Source: CAZHGD01 sp964531735
GTDB taxonomy: Bacteria; Armatimonadota; UBA10988
Direction: 5' to 3'
NCBI GenBank assembly: GCA_964531735.1
Contig: CAZHGD010000253.1
Location: forward strand, 1 to 5,733
Length of the DNA stretch: 5,733 nt
Under the pieces are notes generated by a model. The model was not told the origin of the DNA, did not search any database, and saw only the letters and a program-made list of their open reading frames with translations. Positions 1 to 5,733 of the stretch are shown here, piece after piece (the stretch's first letter is position 1; each line of letters starts with the position of its first letter). Made by a program: the position numbers and the translations under genes.

Positions 1-184
1 CGCGCGGTGCCGCGGGCGCGGCGGCCGGCGTCAGCCACCAGCGCACGCCCATCGCCGCCAACATGGCGGCGGCGGCCGTGCCCAGGAACGCGGCGCGGCT
101 GATCGCCGGTGCCGAGTCGACATCGCCTGCGGAACCGTCGGGCAGCGGCGGCGCGGCCGGCTGGCCCGTCGGCGATTCGCCCAT
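1..184 (-). CDS. N-terminus of an exported or membrane-anchored protein, partial (runs off the window start)
   Basis: The reading frame starts at an ATG at 184-182 and is open for 61 codons to the window edge, so the functional part is missing. The start is supported by an AGGAGA ribosome-binding site six bases upstream and by a 30-bp gap from the stop of the preceding transporter gene, which suggests co-transcription. The first 28 residues are polar and rich in Pro, Ala, Gly and Asp. They are followed by S29-R-A-A-F-L-G and a hydrophobic Ala/Met/Leu-rich run to about residue 47, then R-W-W and a Pro/Ala-rich stretch. The segment resembles a Tat signal (S-R-R-x-F-L) with the second arginine replaced by alanine. 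It could equally be a single N-terminal membrane anchor. I do not recognise the family, and no function should be assigned from this fragment. Confidence 0.72.
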   Translation of the reverse strand, partial: MGESPTGQPAAPPLPDGSAGDVDSAPAISRAAFLGTAAAAMLAAMGVRWWLTPAAAPAAPR

Positions 185-190
185 GCGCGG

Positions 191-196
191 TCTCCT
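191..196 (-). promoter_or_regulatory. Ribosome-binding site of the partial minus-strand gene
   Basis: On the minus strand AGGAGA lies six bases before the ATG at 184. It is a near-consensus Shine-Dalgarno sequence. It decides the start of a gene that would otherwise be hard to call from a 61-codon fragment. Confidence 0.7.
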
Positions 197-214
197 GCCC
201 GGCGCGACCGTGGT

Positions 215-679
215 CTAGTTGGCGCTCGACGGTTGGTGTCCTGCCAGCGGCGCGTCCGCGGACGGCGGCACGCGCTCGACGCCCAGCAGATAGCCGGCCA
301 GCAAGGCCAGCAGCACGCCGGCCCACTGGTGCAGCGACAGCCGCTCACCGAGGAGCGCCAGGCCGAGGAGCACCGGAATGGCGACGTACAGCGCCGTCAG
401 CGGCGCCAGGCGGCTGACGTGACCGGTGGTCAGCAGGCGATAGAAGGCGAGATTGCCCAGCACGAACAGGACGCCGATCAGCACGCCCCAAGCGTGCGCC
501 GGGCCCAGATGCCGGTCACGCGGCTCCAGCAGGCGCCAGACCAGCGGCAGGCAGATCACATAGCCGAGCGCGTTGGACAGCACCACGCCAGCGGGCGACA
601 GATCGCGTCCGGCCACCTTGGGCAGGAAGACCGCCAGACCCCAGCAGAGCATGGCCACAGCCAGCAGGTCGAAGCGCAT
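215..679 (-). CDS. Half-size EamA/DMT-superfamily membrane transporter
   Basis: This 154-residue protein is an integral inner-membrane protein of the drug/metabolite transporter superfamily (EamA type). Five hydrophobic helices are visible at about residues 5-23, 30-48, 64-84, 92-111 and 116-134. The last two form the typical EamA ending: a small-residue and proline-containing helix (R90-L-A-P-L), then L-L-G-E-R-L-S, then the final Gly/Leu-rich helix. Most EamA proteins have two such repeats (10 helices, about 300 residues). This one has a single unit, like the small class that is thought to work as a dimer with dual or antiparallel topology. The substrate cannot be read from sequence. The ATG at 679-677 begins directly before helix 1, but only a weak AGG-type ribosome site precedes it. 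The stop is TAG, and the next minus-strand gene starts 30 bp on, so the two probably form an operon. It is divergent from the large lyase gene. Confidence 0.88.
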   Translation of the reverse strand: MRFDLLAVAMLCWGLAVFLPKVAGRDLSPAGVVLSNALGYVICLPLVWRLLEPRDRHLGPAHAWGVLIGVLFVLGNLAFYRLLTTGHVSRLAPLTALYVAIPVLLGLALLGERLSLHQWAGVLLALLAGYLLGVERVPPSADAPLAGHQPSSAN

Positions 680-750
680 ATGTTGCCAACCTGTTGCGAC
701 CGGCAGGAATCCGGACCGGCACCGCCAAGCATGGTACCACGGAGAGAGCG
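680..750. other. Divergent intergenic region
   Basis: These 71 bp separate the transporter start from the large plus-strand gene and must hold the promoters for both, unless the large gene begins at an upstream TTG (694). I found no pair of -35/-10 boxes with good spacing in either direction. A small inverted repeat, GTTG-C-CAAC, lies at 682-690 next to the transporter start. It is too short to call an operator. Confidence 0.5.
741..746 (+). promoter_or_regulatory. Ribosome-binding site that fixes the start of the large lyase-like gene
   Basis: GGAGAG lies four bases before the ATG at 751. The frame stays open upstream to a TTG at 694, but no Shine-Dalgarno sequence precedes that TTG, so this site favours the ATG. 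Confidence 0.65.
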
Positions 751-3700
751 ATGCACTGGTGTACCGGCCTGGTCCTCGGTCTGGCGCTGAGCGTGTCCCC
801 GCCCGACAAGGGCGCGCTGCTGTCGCTGAACAGCACCGCCGGCTGCAAGCTGAGCTACCGCGACGCGGCGCAGGAACTGACGGTGGCCCAGGGCGCCGGC
901 GAGACCACCGACGGTGACGGCTCGCTGCACCTGACCGCCACGGTCGGCGAACGCGAAGGCAACCAGTACGTCGGCTTCACCGTGCCGCTGGCGGCGCCCG
1001 TCGACCTGACCCAGGTCCGAGTGCTGGTCGATGCGCGCACCAGTCTGCTGCCGGCGACGCAGGCGTTCTACGTGCGCCTGTACAACCAGGGCGAGAGCAA
1101 GCCGGCGATGAGCTACAACTCCTGGAGCAGCGTGCTGACCAAGGAGTGGCGGACCTTCACGCTCCAACCGCGGCTCAGCCTGGATGGCCTGGCGTGGGAG
1201 GCGAGCGTCGTGGAGGACCGGCAGCCGACGCGCGTCGACCGCCTCGAGTTCATCATTGGCACTGCTCAGAAGAAGGTCAAGATGGACCTGTTTGTGGACA
1301 ACCTGCGTGTCGCACCACCGCTGCGCTCGGTGAAAGACTTGAAGGCGGCCAACCTGTTGCTGCGCGAGGTGCCGCTGGTCACGGCGGGCCAGCCCGTGGC
1401 GACGGTCTTGCACCCCGACAGTGACGCCGGCCGTCAGGCCGCGGCCGTGGTGGTGGCAGCGGTGAAGAAGCAGAGCGGCGCCACGCTGACCGCGCGGCCC
1501 GGTACCGCGGCCGATCGCCAGCCGTCCGCGCCGGCGATCCTGTTGGGCAACGTGGACAGCAACCCGGCCCTGGCGGTGCTCTACGCGCGGGCGCTGACGC
1601 CGGCCGACGCCATCTGCCCCGGCCCCGGTGGCTCGCTGGTCCACACCATCGCGGACCCGTTCGGCACCGGCGGCAGCGTGGTGGTGGCCGGCGCCTCGGA
1701 CGATGCCGGACTGGCCAAAGCCGCGGCTGCCTTGGCCGCGCAGGTGGCGCAGCGGCCCGCGGGCGCCGACCTGGCGCTGGGTCGCCTGTTCCTGCCGGAC
1801 TACACCGGCGAGATGCAGCGGCGCTACGCCTGGGCCATGAAGCCGGCGGCGGCCAACCGGCTCGAAGAGGGGCTGAAGCAGGGCCAGCGCGCGCTGGACG
1901 AGGGTATGCACACCTCCATCGCCGGCATCCTGCAAAGCGTGGCTCTGCGGTACCAACTCAGCGGGCACAGTGTCGAGGCCAAGCTGTTCGTGGCGCTGTG
2001 GGACCTGTACGCCAAGAGCGCCGTGGCCGACCCGCGCAAGTTCGGCGGCCCGTGGGGGTTCGACAGCGACTTCCCGTCGTTCTGGGTGGTCACCGGCTGG
2101 GACGCCATCGAGGAGGACCCGTCGCTGACCGATGCCGAGCGGCTGCGCGTCGCCCAACAGATGGCCCGCTGGTTGGCCGAGGCCGTGATCCCGAAGGTGG
2201 GTGGCCGGCCGAACCACGTACCGCACAACCACCAGACTTTCCCCGGCCTGGGCGCGCTGATGGCCGGGCTCTACTACAGCAAGTCGTACCGGGCGGTCGA
2301 GGGCACGGCCTGGCTACAGATCGCCGACAACCTGTTCGGTTGGCAGGCGGCCTACGCCAAGCCGTGGGAGGACTGCAACGGCTATCAGTGGCTGACCAAC
2401 GGTCACCTGATGCGCTACAGCCTGGCGCGGCCCGACCTGACCGTATTCGAGAACGGCAACGCCAAGAAGATCATCGACTACTGCCTGGGCACCATGAACA
2501 ACCTGGGCTATCAGGTGCCCTACGGCGACACCGGCTCCTGGCAGTGCTGGAACAGCGAGATGATCTGCCTGGACGCCTACGCTTTCGTCACCGGCGACAA
2601 GGCGGCCGCCTGGGCCGCCGCGCGGAAGCGTGAGCTGAAGCGCACCTTCGAGCTGTACTCGTTCTACCGCAGCGACCCGGGCGAGAAGCCCGCCAAACTC
2701 GACGGGGTGAAGCTCTTCCCGCTGGACGCGACCTACTACGAGTCCTGGCCGGCCGAGGGCCGCCCGGCGCTGGCGCACTGCTACGACAAGGTCGCCTTCC
2801 GCGAGCGCGTCGACCCGCAGGCGCCGTACCTGCTGGTCGACGGCCTGAGCAACGGCGGCCACAAGCACCTGGATGGCAACAGCATCCCGCAGATGACGGC
2901 CTACGACCGCATCTGGCTGGCCGACAACGACTACTTCAAGGCGCAGACCAAGTACCACAACTCGGTGCTGATCTTCAAGGACGGCGAAGCGACACCGATC
3001 CCCGACTATGCCGAGCTGGTCGGCATGGGCGAGACGCAGGGCTACGGCTACTGCCGCAGCCGCATGAGCGGCTACTCGGGCGTCACCTGGGACCGCGCGG
3101 TCGTCTGGCTCAAGGGCCAGAAGGCGTTCGTGGTGCTCGACCGCCTGGAGGCGCAGGAGACCAACGAGTACCAGCTCCGCTTGCTCTGGCACGGCGTCGG
3201 GCGGCCCACGCTGGACGGTGACGGCCTGCTGCTGGAACAGAAGGGCCCGGCCATGCGCATCGACGTCGGGCCAGGGCCGAAGCTGAAGGTGGTGGACGAC
3301 GCCGACCTGGGCGCCAACTGGTCGGGCTATGCCCATGCCGACCCGGTGGTGCGCTCGCTGAACGCGGTGGCGCAGGTGCAACTGCAGAAGGGCCAGAGCT
3401 ACCTGTTCGCCACGGTCATCCACGGTGACCCGAAGGGCGACGTCAAACCGTGGAAGATGAGCTACATCGCCGGGGCTGACGGCGTGATGCTCGCGACGCC
3501 GAACGGCCCGTTGGCCGTCGGCATGGGTCCGGTGGCGGCCGAGACGCCGGTCGGCGCGTTCAGCACCGATGCCAAGGCGATTGTCGTCGACGGTGACGGC
3601 GTGACCTTGCTCGGCGCCCGCGAAGCCGGGGCCGGTGGCACGCAGGTGCACAGCTCGCCCGAGCCGACCGACGTGGAGTTCCCGTTCCCCGACGCGGCCG

Positions 3701-5346
3701 GTGCCATGGCGCAGATCCCGACGCGGCCGGTGCCGACCAACCTGTCGGCCGGTGGCCAGGCCGCGCCCGGTCGCACCGTCTGGGAGCGGCAGCCGCAGCC
3801 GGACAGCCTGGTCGTCTCGGGCAATCGCGGTCTGCCCGGCGCGGTCAACCTGGGCGTCAAGCTGACCAGCGACCCGGCGCCGGCCAAAGCCAACGTGTTC
3901 AACGAGGGCGGGCCGAACTCCGCCGAGGCGCTCCTGGACGGCGACTGGGCCTCGAACACCGGCACCTCGGTCATGTACGATCCCGACCGGACGGTGACGC
4001 TGACGCTCGATCTGGGACGCCCGGTGGCGATCCAGCAGGTGCGCTGGCTGCAATGGTGGGCCACCAGCTCGTCGAAGAACACGCGCTACCTGCTGAAGAA
4101 GGCCACGGTGCTGCTCAGCAACGACGGCTTCCAGGCCGACCGCCGCCAGGTGGGCGAGGTGACCGATCCGGGTCCGCACCCGAACTTCGGTCAGCCGCTG
4201 CCGTACCGCGTGGCGGTGACGGGCCAGACGGCGCGCTACGTGCGCTGGGTGATCGAGCCGCAGAAGGGCTCGGCGGTCTACCTGTCGGAGCTGTTGGTGG
4301 ACGGCAAGCTGCCCGAGGGCGGCGCGGCCGTGGCGCCTTACCACATCAGTCGCCTGGCGGCCGGCCGCCTGAGCGGTGGCGCGCAGGCCGACCTGGTGGT
4401 GGCCACCAAGGAAGGCTCACTGCTGGCCTTCAAGGCCGACGGCGCGCCGCTGTGGTCGGTCAGTTGCCCGGCGGCCATCAACGATGTGACCTGCGCCGAC
4501 GTGGACGGCGACGGGCGTGACGAGGTGGTCATCGGCCGCCAGGACTTCAAGCTGACGCTGCTGTCGGCCGACGGCAAGGAGCGCTGGAGCCGCGAGCTGA
4601 AGTTCTACCGCCGCCCGCCGTACGTGAACGTGGTGCGCACCGGTGACCTGGACGGCGACGGCCGCCCCGAGATCATCGCCGGCGGCGAGAACTGGCGCTT
4701 CTACGCCTACAAAGCCGATGGCACCGAGCTGTGGAACTACGAGAGTGTCCACCCCTCGCGCAGTGGCGCGGTGGCCGACCTGGACGGCGACGGCAAGTGC
4801 GAGGTGCTCTGCGGCACGCACTACTACTGGTTCTCGACGCTGAAGCCCGACGGCACGCAGCTCTGGGGCTACCACTTCGGCCCGATCGCCTACGACGTGG
4901 CCACTGGCTCGTTCGACGGCAACCGGAAGCGTGGCGTGGTCATCGGCGGTGGTGACGGCTTCGTCCACTACCTGGACAGCGCCGGCAAGTCGCGGCTGAA
5001 GTACAACACCGGCGACGAGGTGCGCAAGGTGGCCTGCGCCGACCTGGACGGCTCGGGCAAGGACCAGATCATCGCCGGCTCGCTGAACTACAACGTCTAC
5101 TGCTTCGGCGCCGACGGCAAGCGCCGCTGGCGGCAGGACGTGGGCGACGAGGTGACGGCGCTGACCACCATCAAGGGCCTGGCGGTGGTCGGCACGGCGG
5201 GCGGCAAGGTCTTCGCCTTCGACGCGGCGGGTAAGGCGGCCTCGGTGACCGAACTCGGCGCCGCGGTGGTCGATGTCCGCGCGTTCGGCGAGGACGTGGT
5301 GGTGGCGACGGCCGACGGGAAGGTGCGGCGGCTGGCGGTGAAGTAG
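751..5346 (+). CDS. Secreted heparinase II/III-like multidomain protein with discoidin and beta-propeller modules
   Basis: This 1531-residue protein is a likely extracytoplasmic polysaccharide lyase acting on an acidic glycan. Residues 5-16 are a short hydrophobic export segment. Residues 25-190 look like a carbohydrate-binding beta-sandwich ending in V-D-N-L-R-V. Residues 203-345 look like the small alpha/beta domain found before glycosidase catalytic domains (I-L-L-G, V-V-V-A-G). Residues 355-665 form the alpha/alpha toroid, with N488-H489, N493-H494, Y545, Y556 and Y591-G-D-T-G. Residues 672-985 form the heparinase II/III beta-sandwich, with G-G-H704-K-H706-L-D708-G-N710 and Y735-H736-N737, the usual catalytic-His and HN motifs. 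Residues 1040-1185 are an F5/8 type C (discoidin) domain, and 1196-1531 a beta-propeller. The key motifs are intact, so activity is plausible. The substrate is unknown; alginate, glycosaminoglycan or another uronate polymer are candidates. The ATG was chosen for its ribosome site. A TTG at 694 would add 19 residues, including a basic stretch. Confidence 0.85.
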   Translation: MHWCTGLVLGLALSVSPPDKGALLSLNSTAGCKLSYRDAAQELTVAQGAGETTDGDGSLHLTATVGEREGNQYVGFTVPLAAPVDLTQVRVLVDARTSLLPATQAFYVRLYNQGESKPAMSYNSWSSVLTKEWRTFTLQPRLSLDGLAWEASVVEDRQPTRVDRLEFIIGTAQKKVKMDLFVDNLRVAPPLRSVKDLKAANLLLREVPLVTAGQPVATVLHPDSDAGRQAAAVVVAAVKKQSGATLTARPGTAADRQPSAPAILLGNVDSNPALAVLYARALTPADAICPGPGGSLVHTIADPFGTGGSVVVAGASDDAGLAKAAAALAAQVAQRPAGADLALGRLFLPDYTGEMQRRYAWAMKPAAANRLEEGLKQGQRALDEGMHTSIAGILQSVALRYQLSGHSVEAKLFVALWDLYAKSAVADPRKFGGPWGFDSDFPSFWVVTGWDAIEEDPSLTDAERLRVAQQMARWLAEAVIPKVGGRPNHVPHNHQTFPGLGALMAGLYYSKSYRAVEGTAWLQIADNLFGWQAAYAKPWEDCNGYQWLTNGHLMRYSLARPDLTVFENGNAKKIIDYCLGTMNNLGYQVPYGDTGSWQCWNSEMICLDAYAFVTGDKAAAWAAARKRELKRTFELYSFYRSDPGEKPAKLDGVKLFPLDATYYESWPAEGRPALAHCYDKVAFRERVDPQAPYLLVDGLSNGGHKHLDGNSIPQMTAYDRIWLADNDYFKAQTKYHNSVLIFKDGEATPIPDYAELVGMGETQGYGYCRSRMSGYSGVTWDRAVVWLKGQKAFVVLDRLEAQETNEYQLRLLWHGVGRPTLDGDGLLLEQKGPAMRIDVGPGPKLKVVDDADLGANWSGYAHADPVVRSLNAVAQVQLQKGQSYLFATVIHGDPKGDVKPWKMSYIAGADGVMLATPNGPLAVGMGPVAAETPVGAFSTDAKAIVVDGDGVTLLGAREAGAGGTQVHSSPEPTDVEFPFPDAAGAMAQIPTRPVPTNLSAGGQAAPGRTVWERQPQPDSLVVSGNRGLPGAVNLGVKLTSDPAPAKANVFNEGGPNSAEALLDGDWASNTGTSVMYDPDRTVTLTLDLGRPVAIQQVRWLQWWATSSSKNTRYLLKKATVLLSNDGFQADRRQVGEVTDPGPHPNFGQPLPYRVAVTGQTARYVRWVIEPQKGSAVYLSELLVDGKLPEGGAAVAPYHISRLAAGRLSGGAQADLVVATKEGSLLAFKADGAPLWSVSCPAAINDVTCADVDGDGRDEVVIGRQDFKLTLLSADGKERWSRELKFYRRPPYVNVVRTGDLDGDGRPEIIAGGENWRFYAYKADGTELWNYESVHPSRSGAVADLDGDGKCEVLCGTHYYWFSTLKPDGTQLWGYHFGPIAYDVATGSFDGNRKRGVVIGGGDGFVHYLDSAGKSRLKYNTGDEVRKVACADLDGSGKDQIIAGSLNYNVYCFGADGKRRWRQDVGDEVTALTTIKGLAVVGTAGGKVFAFDAAGKAASVTELGAAVVDVRAFGEDVVVATADGKVRRLAVK
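3868..4305 (+). other. F5/8 type C (discoidin/CBM32-like) domain within the large lyase-like protein
   Basis: Residues 1040-1185 of the protein show the discoidin pattern. A-L-L-D-G-D-W-A-S-N-T is the usual 'DG...W.S' loop. T-L-D-L-G-R-P-V-A-I-Q-Q-V-R-W is the core strand 'DLG....I..V'. A-R-Y-V-R-W-V-I-E-P, then V-Y-L-S-E-L-L-V-D-G, are the closing strands 'aRYVRl...' and 'l.El.v.G'. These domains bind galactosides, other glycans or surfaces. Here the domain probably tethers the enzyme to substrate or the cell surface. Confidence 0.8.
4360..5343 (+). repeat. In-frame beta-propeller repeats, period about 44 codons (132 bp)
   Basis: Seven to eight tandem blades are visible. They begin near residues 1204, 1249, 1298, 1342, 1386, 1430, 1473 and 1510 of the protein. 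The full form reads A-D-L-D-G-D-G-x-x-E-I-I-A-G, then an aromatic-rich strand, then A-D-G-x-x-L-W. Blades 2, 3 and 4 keep D-x-D-G-D-G calcium loops (1250-1258, 1299-1307, 1343-1351). Blade 6 has D-L-D-G-S-G, blade 5 is degenerate (F-D-G-N-R-K), and the first and last blades lack the loop. The first half of each blade looks like an FG-GAP/VCBS repeat and the second half like a PQQ/BamB-type strand. The number of blades that close the ring is inferred. Confidence 0.82.
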
Positions 5347-5351
5347 GCGTC

Positions 5352-5376
5352 CGGTGAGGTCGGCTGAAGGTCACCG
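5352..5376. terminator. Possible stem-loop between convergent genes (weak)
   Basis: CGGTGA at 5352-5357 is the exact reverse complement of TCACCG at 5371-5376, with a 13-base loop. It starts six bases after the stop of the large gene and overlaps the end of the convergent small reading frame. No T-run follows on either strand and the stem is short, so it is at best a weak or Rho-independent-like structure. A chance match in GC-rich DNA is quite possible. Confidence 0.22.
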
Positions 5377-5571
5377 AACCGGGGCGATCGGGCCGCGGCT
5401 GTCAGCGGCTCGGTCGCTGTTGCGCCGTGCGGTTCGACACACCAGCCGGTCGCCGAGCTGAACCTGCCGCCGGCGCAGGTCGGCATAGATAGCGTGAACG
5501 TCGAAGTCGAACCGCCCGGCCGACTCTCAGCGTATCTGCCGGACTTCAGCGGCAATCGGGTCGTCGTCCAT
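5371..5571 (-). pseudogene. Small partner of the PIN-domain gene (antitoxin-like), interrupted by an in-frame TGA
   Basis: An ATG at 5571-5569 lies 5 bp after the PIN-domain stop, with GGGAG (5582-5586) ten bases upstream. It opens M-D-D-D-P-I-A-A-E-V-R-Q-I-R and then meets TGA at 5529-5527 (codon 15). The same frame continues for 51 codons as E-S-A-G-R-F-D-F-D-V-H-A-I-Y-A-D-L-R-R-R-Q, then to TGA at 5373-5371. Read through, this matches from memory the layout of small proteins (about 50-75 residues) that follow PIN-domain genes of this type: D-P-I-V-x-E-V-R-x-I-R-x-E, then A-R-F-x-Y-D-x-x-A-I-x-x-D-L-R, then a basic end. The stop falls exactly where a residue is expected and the frame does not shift, so a single nonsense change is the simplest reading. 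No ATG follows the stop for reinitiation. A base-calling error cannot be excluded. An antitoxin role is inferred from gene order. Confidence 0.62.
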
Positions 5572-5576
5572 GGTGC

Positions 5577-5733
5577 CTAGACTCCCATCAGCTCTTCGGG
5601 CGTGCAGATGAGTGGCGCGGCGTGGCCCTGGGCCCAGTGTACCTCAGCTACACTGCGCATCAGTTGTGCGTTGGCCAAGTGTCGGCAGTTCCACGTCAGC
5701 AGGTAGTCCATGCCACTGGAACTCGGGGACGTG
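5577..5733 (-). CDS. PIN-domain (VapC-like) protein, C-terminal part (runs off the window end)
   Basis: The last 51 codons of a minus-strand gene are present, ending in TAG at 5579-5577. The visible residues include G-M-D-Y-L-L-T-W-N-C-R-H-L-A-N-A, the conserved C-terminal signature of a PIN-like nuclease family: an acidic residue before a buried strand, then 'TWN..H..NA'. The gene ends with P-L-I-C-T-P-E-E-L-M-G-V, the usual 'P.I.TPEEL' tail of that family. PIN domains are metal-dependent ribonucleases, and many are toxins of type II toxin-antitoxin pairs. The N-terminal acidic residues lie outside the window, so activity cannot be judged. The small partner gene follows 5 bp downstream, as expected for the family, but it is interrupted. 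The pair is convergent with the large lyase-like gene. Confidence 0.83.
   Translation of the reverse strand, partial: TSPSSSGMDYLLTWNCRHLANAQLMRSVAEVHWAQGHAAPLICTPEELMGV

Noticed and set aside
682..690. GTTG-C-CAAC inverted repeat in the divergent region
   Set aside because: The four-base arms are too short to support an operator call and are expected by chance.
233..790. A 185-codon plus-strand open frame opposite the transporter gene
   Set aside because: The Gln/Arg/His-rich product is what hydrophobic helices give when read antisense. The EamA frame explains the region.
556..2232. A 558-codon open frame on the minus strand across the transporter start and the lyase N-terminus
   Set aside because: It overlaps two genes supported by ribosome sites or membrane helices and has low-complexity Arg/Gln/His/Gly content. 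It is a shadow frame.
2314..4344. A 676-codon open frame on the minus strand inside the large gene
   Set aside because: It is antisense to a protein with clear domains, has Arg/His/Val-rich composition typical of antisense frames in GC-rich DNA, and shows no recognisable motif.
5097..5555. A 152-codon minus-strand open frame across the 3' end of the large gene and the gap
   Set aside because: It crosses the propeller codons antisense, and its Ser/Thr/Pro/Arg-rich product has no family pattern. Another minus-strand frame here matches the PIN partner.
5368..5580. A plus-strand open stretch of 70 codons after the large gene, with a protein-like hydrophobic pattern
   Set aside because: It has no ATG, only a late GTG at 5494 without a ribosome site, and it is antisense to the PIN partner and the end of the PIN gene. 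It is probably a mirror of conserved codons on the other strand.

Overview
This window is GC-rich bacterial DNA with dense coding and short intergenic gaps. Shine-Dalgarno sites of the GGAGA type precede two of the starts. One very large extracytoplasmic polysaccharide-lyase-like gene fills about 80% of it. The mix of a multidomain secreted carbohydrate-active protein with discoidin and calcium-loop propeller modules, a half-size EamA transporter and a chromosomal PIN-domain cassette suggests an environmental polysaccharide degrader. Planctomycetota, Armatimonadota or a related uncultured lineage would fit. This placement is an inference from style; no marker gene is present.

Layout. Positions 1-679, minus strand: a two-gene unit. 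A five-helix half-size EamA/DMT transporter (215-679) is followed 30 bp later by the start of a second gene (184 down to the window edge), whose N-terminus carries a signal- or anchor-like segment. Positions 680-750: a 71-bp divergent intergenic region. Positions 751-5346, plus strand: a 1531-residue protein. In order it has an export segment, a beta-sandwich carbohydrate-binding-like domain, a small alpha/beta domain like those beside glycosidase catalytic domains, a heparinase II/III-like alpha/alpha toroid plus beta-sandwich lyase core, an F5/8 type C (discoidin) domain, and a C-terminal beta-propeller with a period of about 44 residues that combines FG-GAP/VCBS-type calcium loops with PQQ/BamB-type 'DG..LW' strands. 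Positions 5371-5733, minus strand and convergent: the C-terminus of a PIN-domain (VapC-like) protein, followed 5 bp later by its usual small partner, which carries an in-frame TGA at codon 15 and looks broken.

The large protein probably binds and cleaves an acidic polysaccharide outside the cytoplasm, with the discoidin and propeller modules giving substrate or surface attachment. The divergent transporter may or may not be related. The PIN cassette looks like an unrelated chromosomal toxin-antitoxin-type module in decay. The most interesting points are the lyase-discoidin-hybrid propeller fusion and the nonsense codon in the PIN partner. No RNA gene, CRISPR array, insertion sequence or origin was seen.
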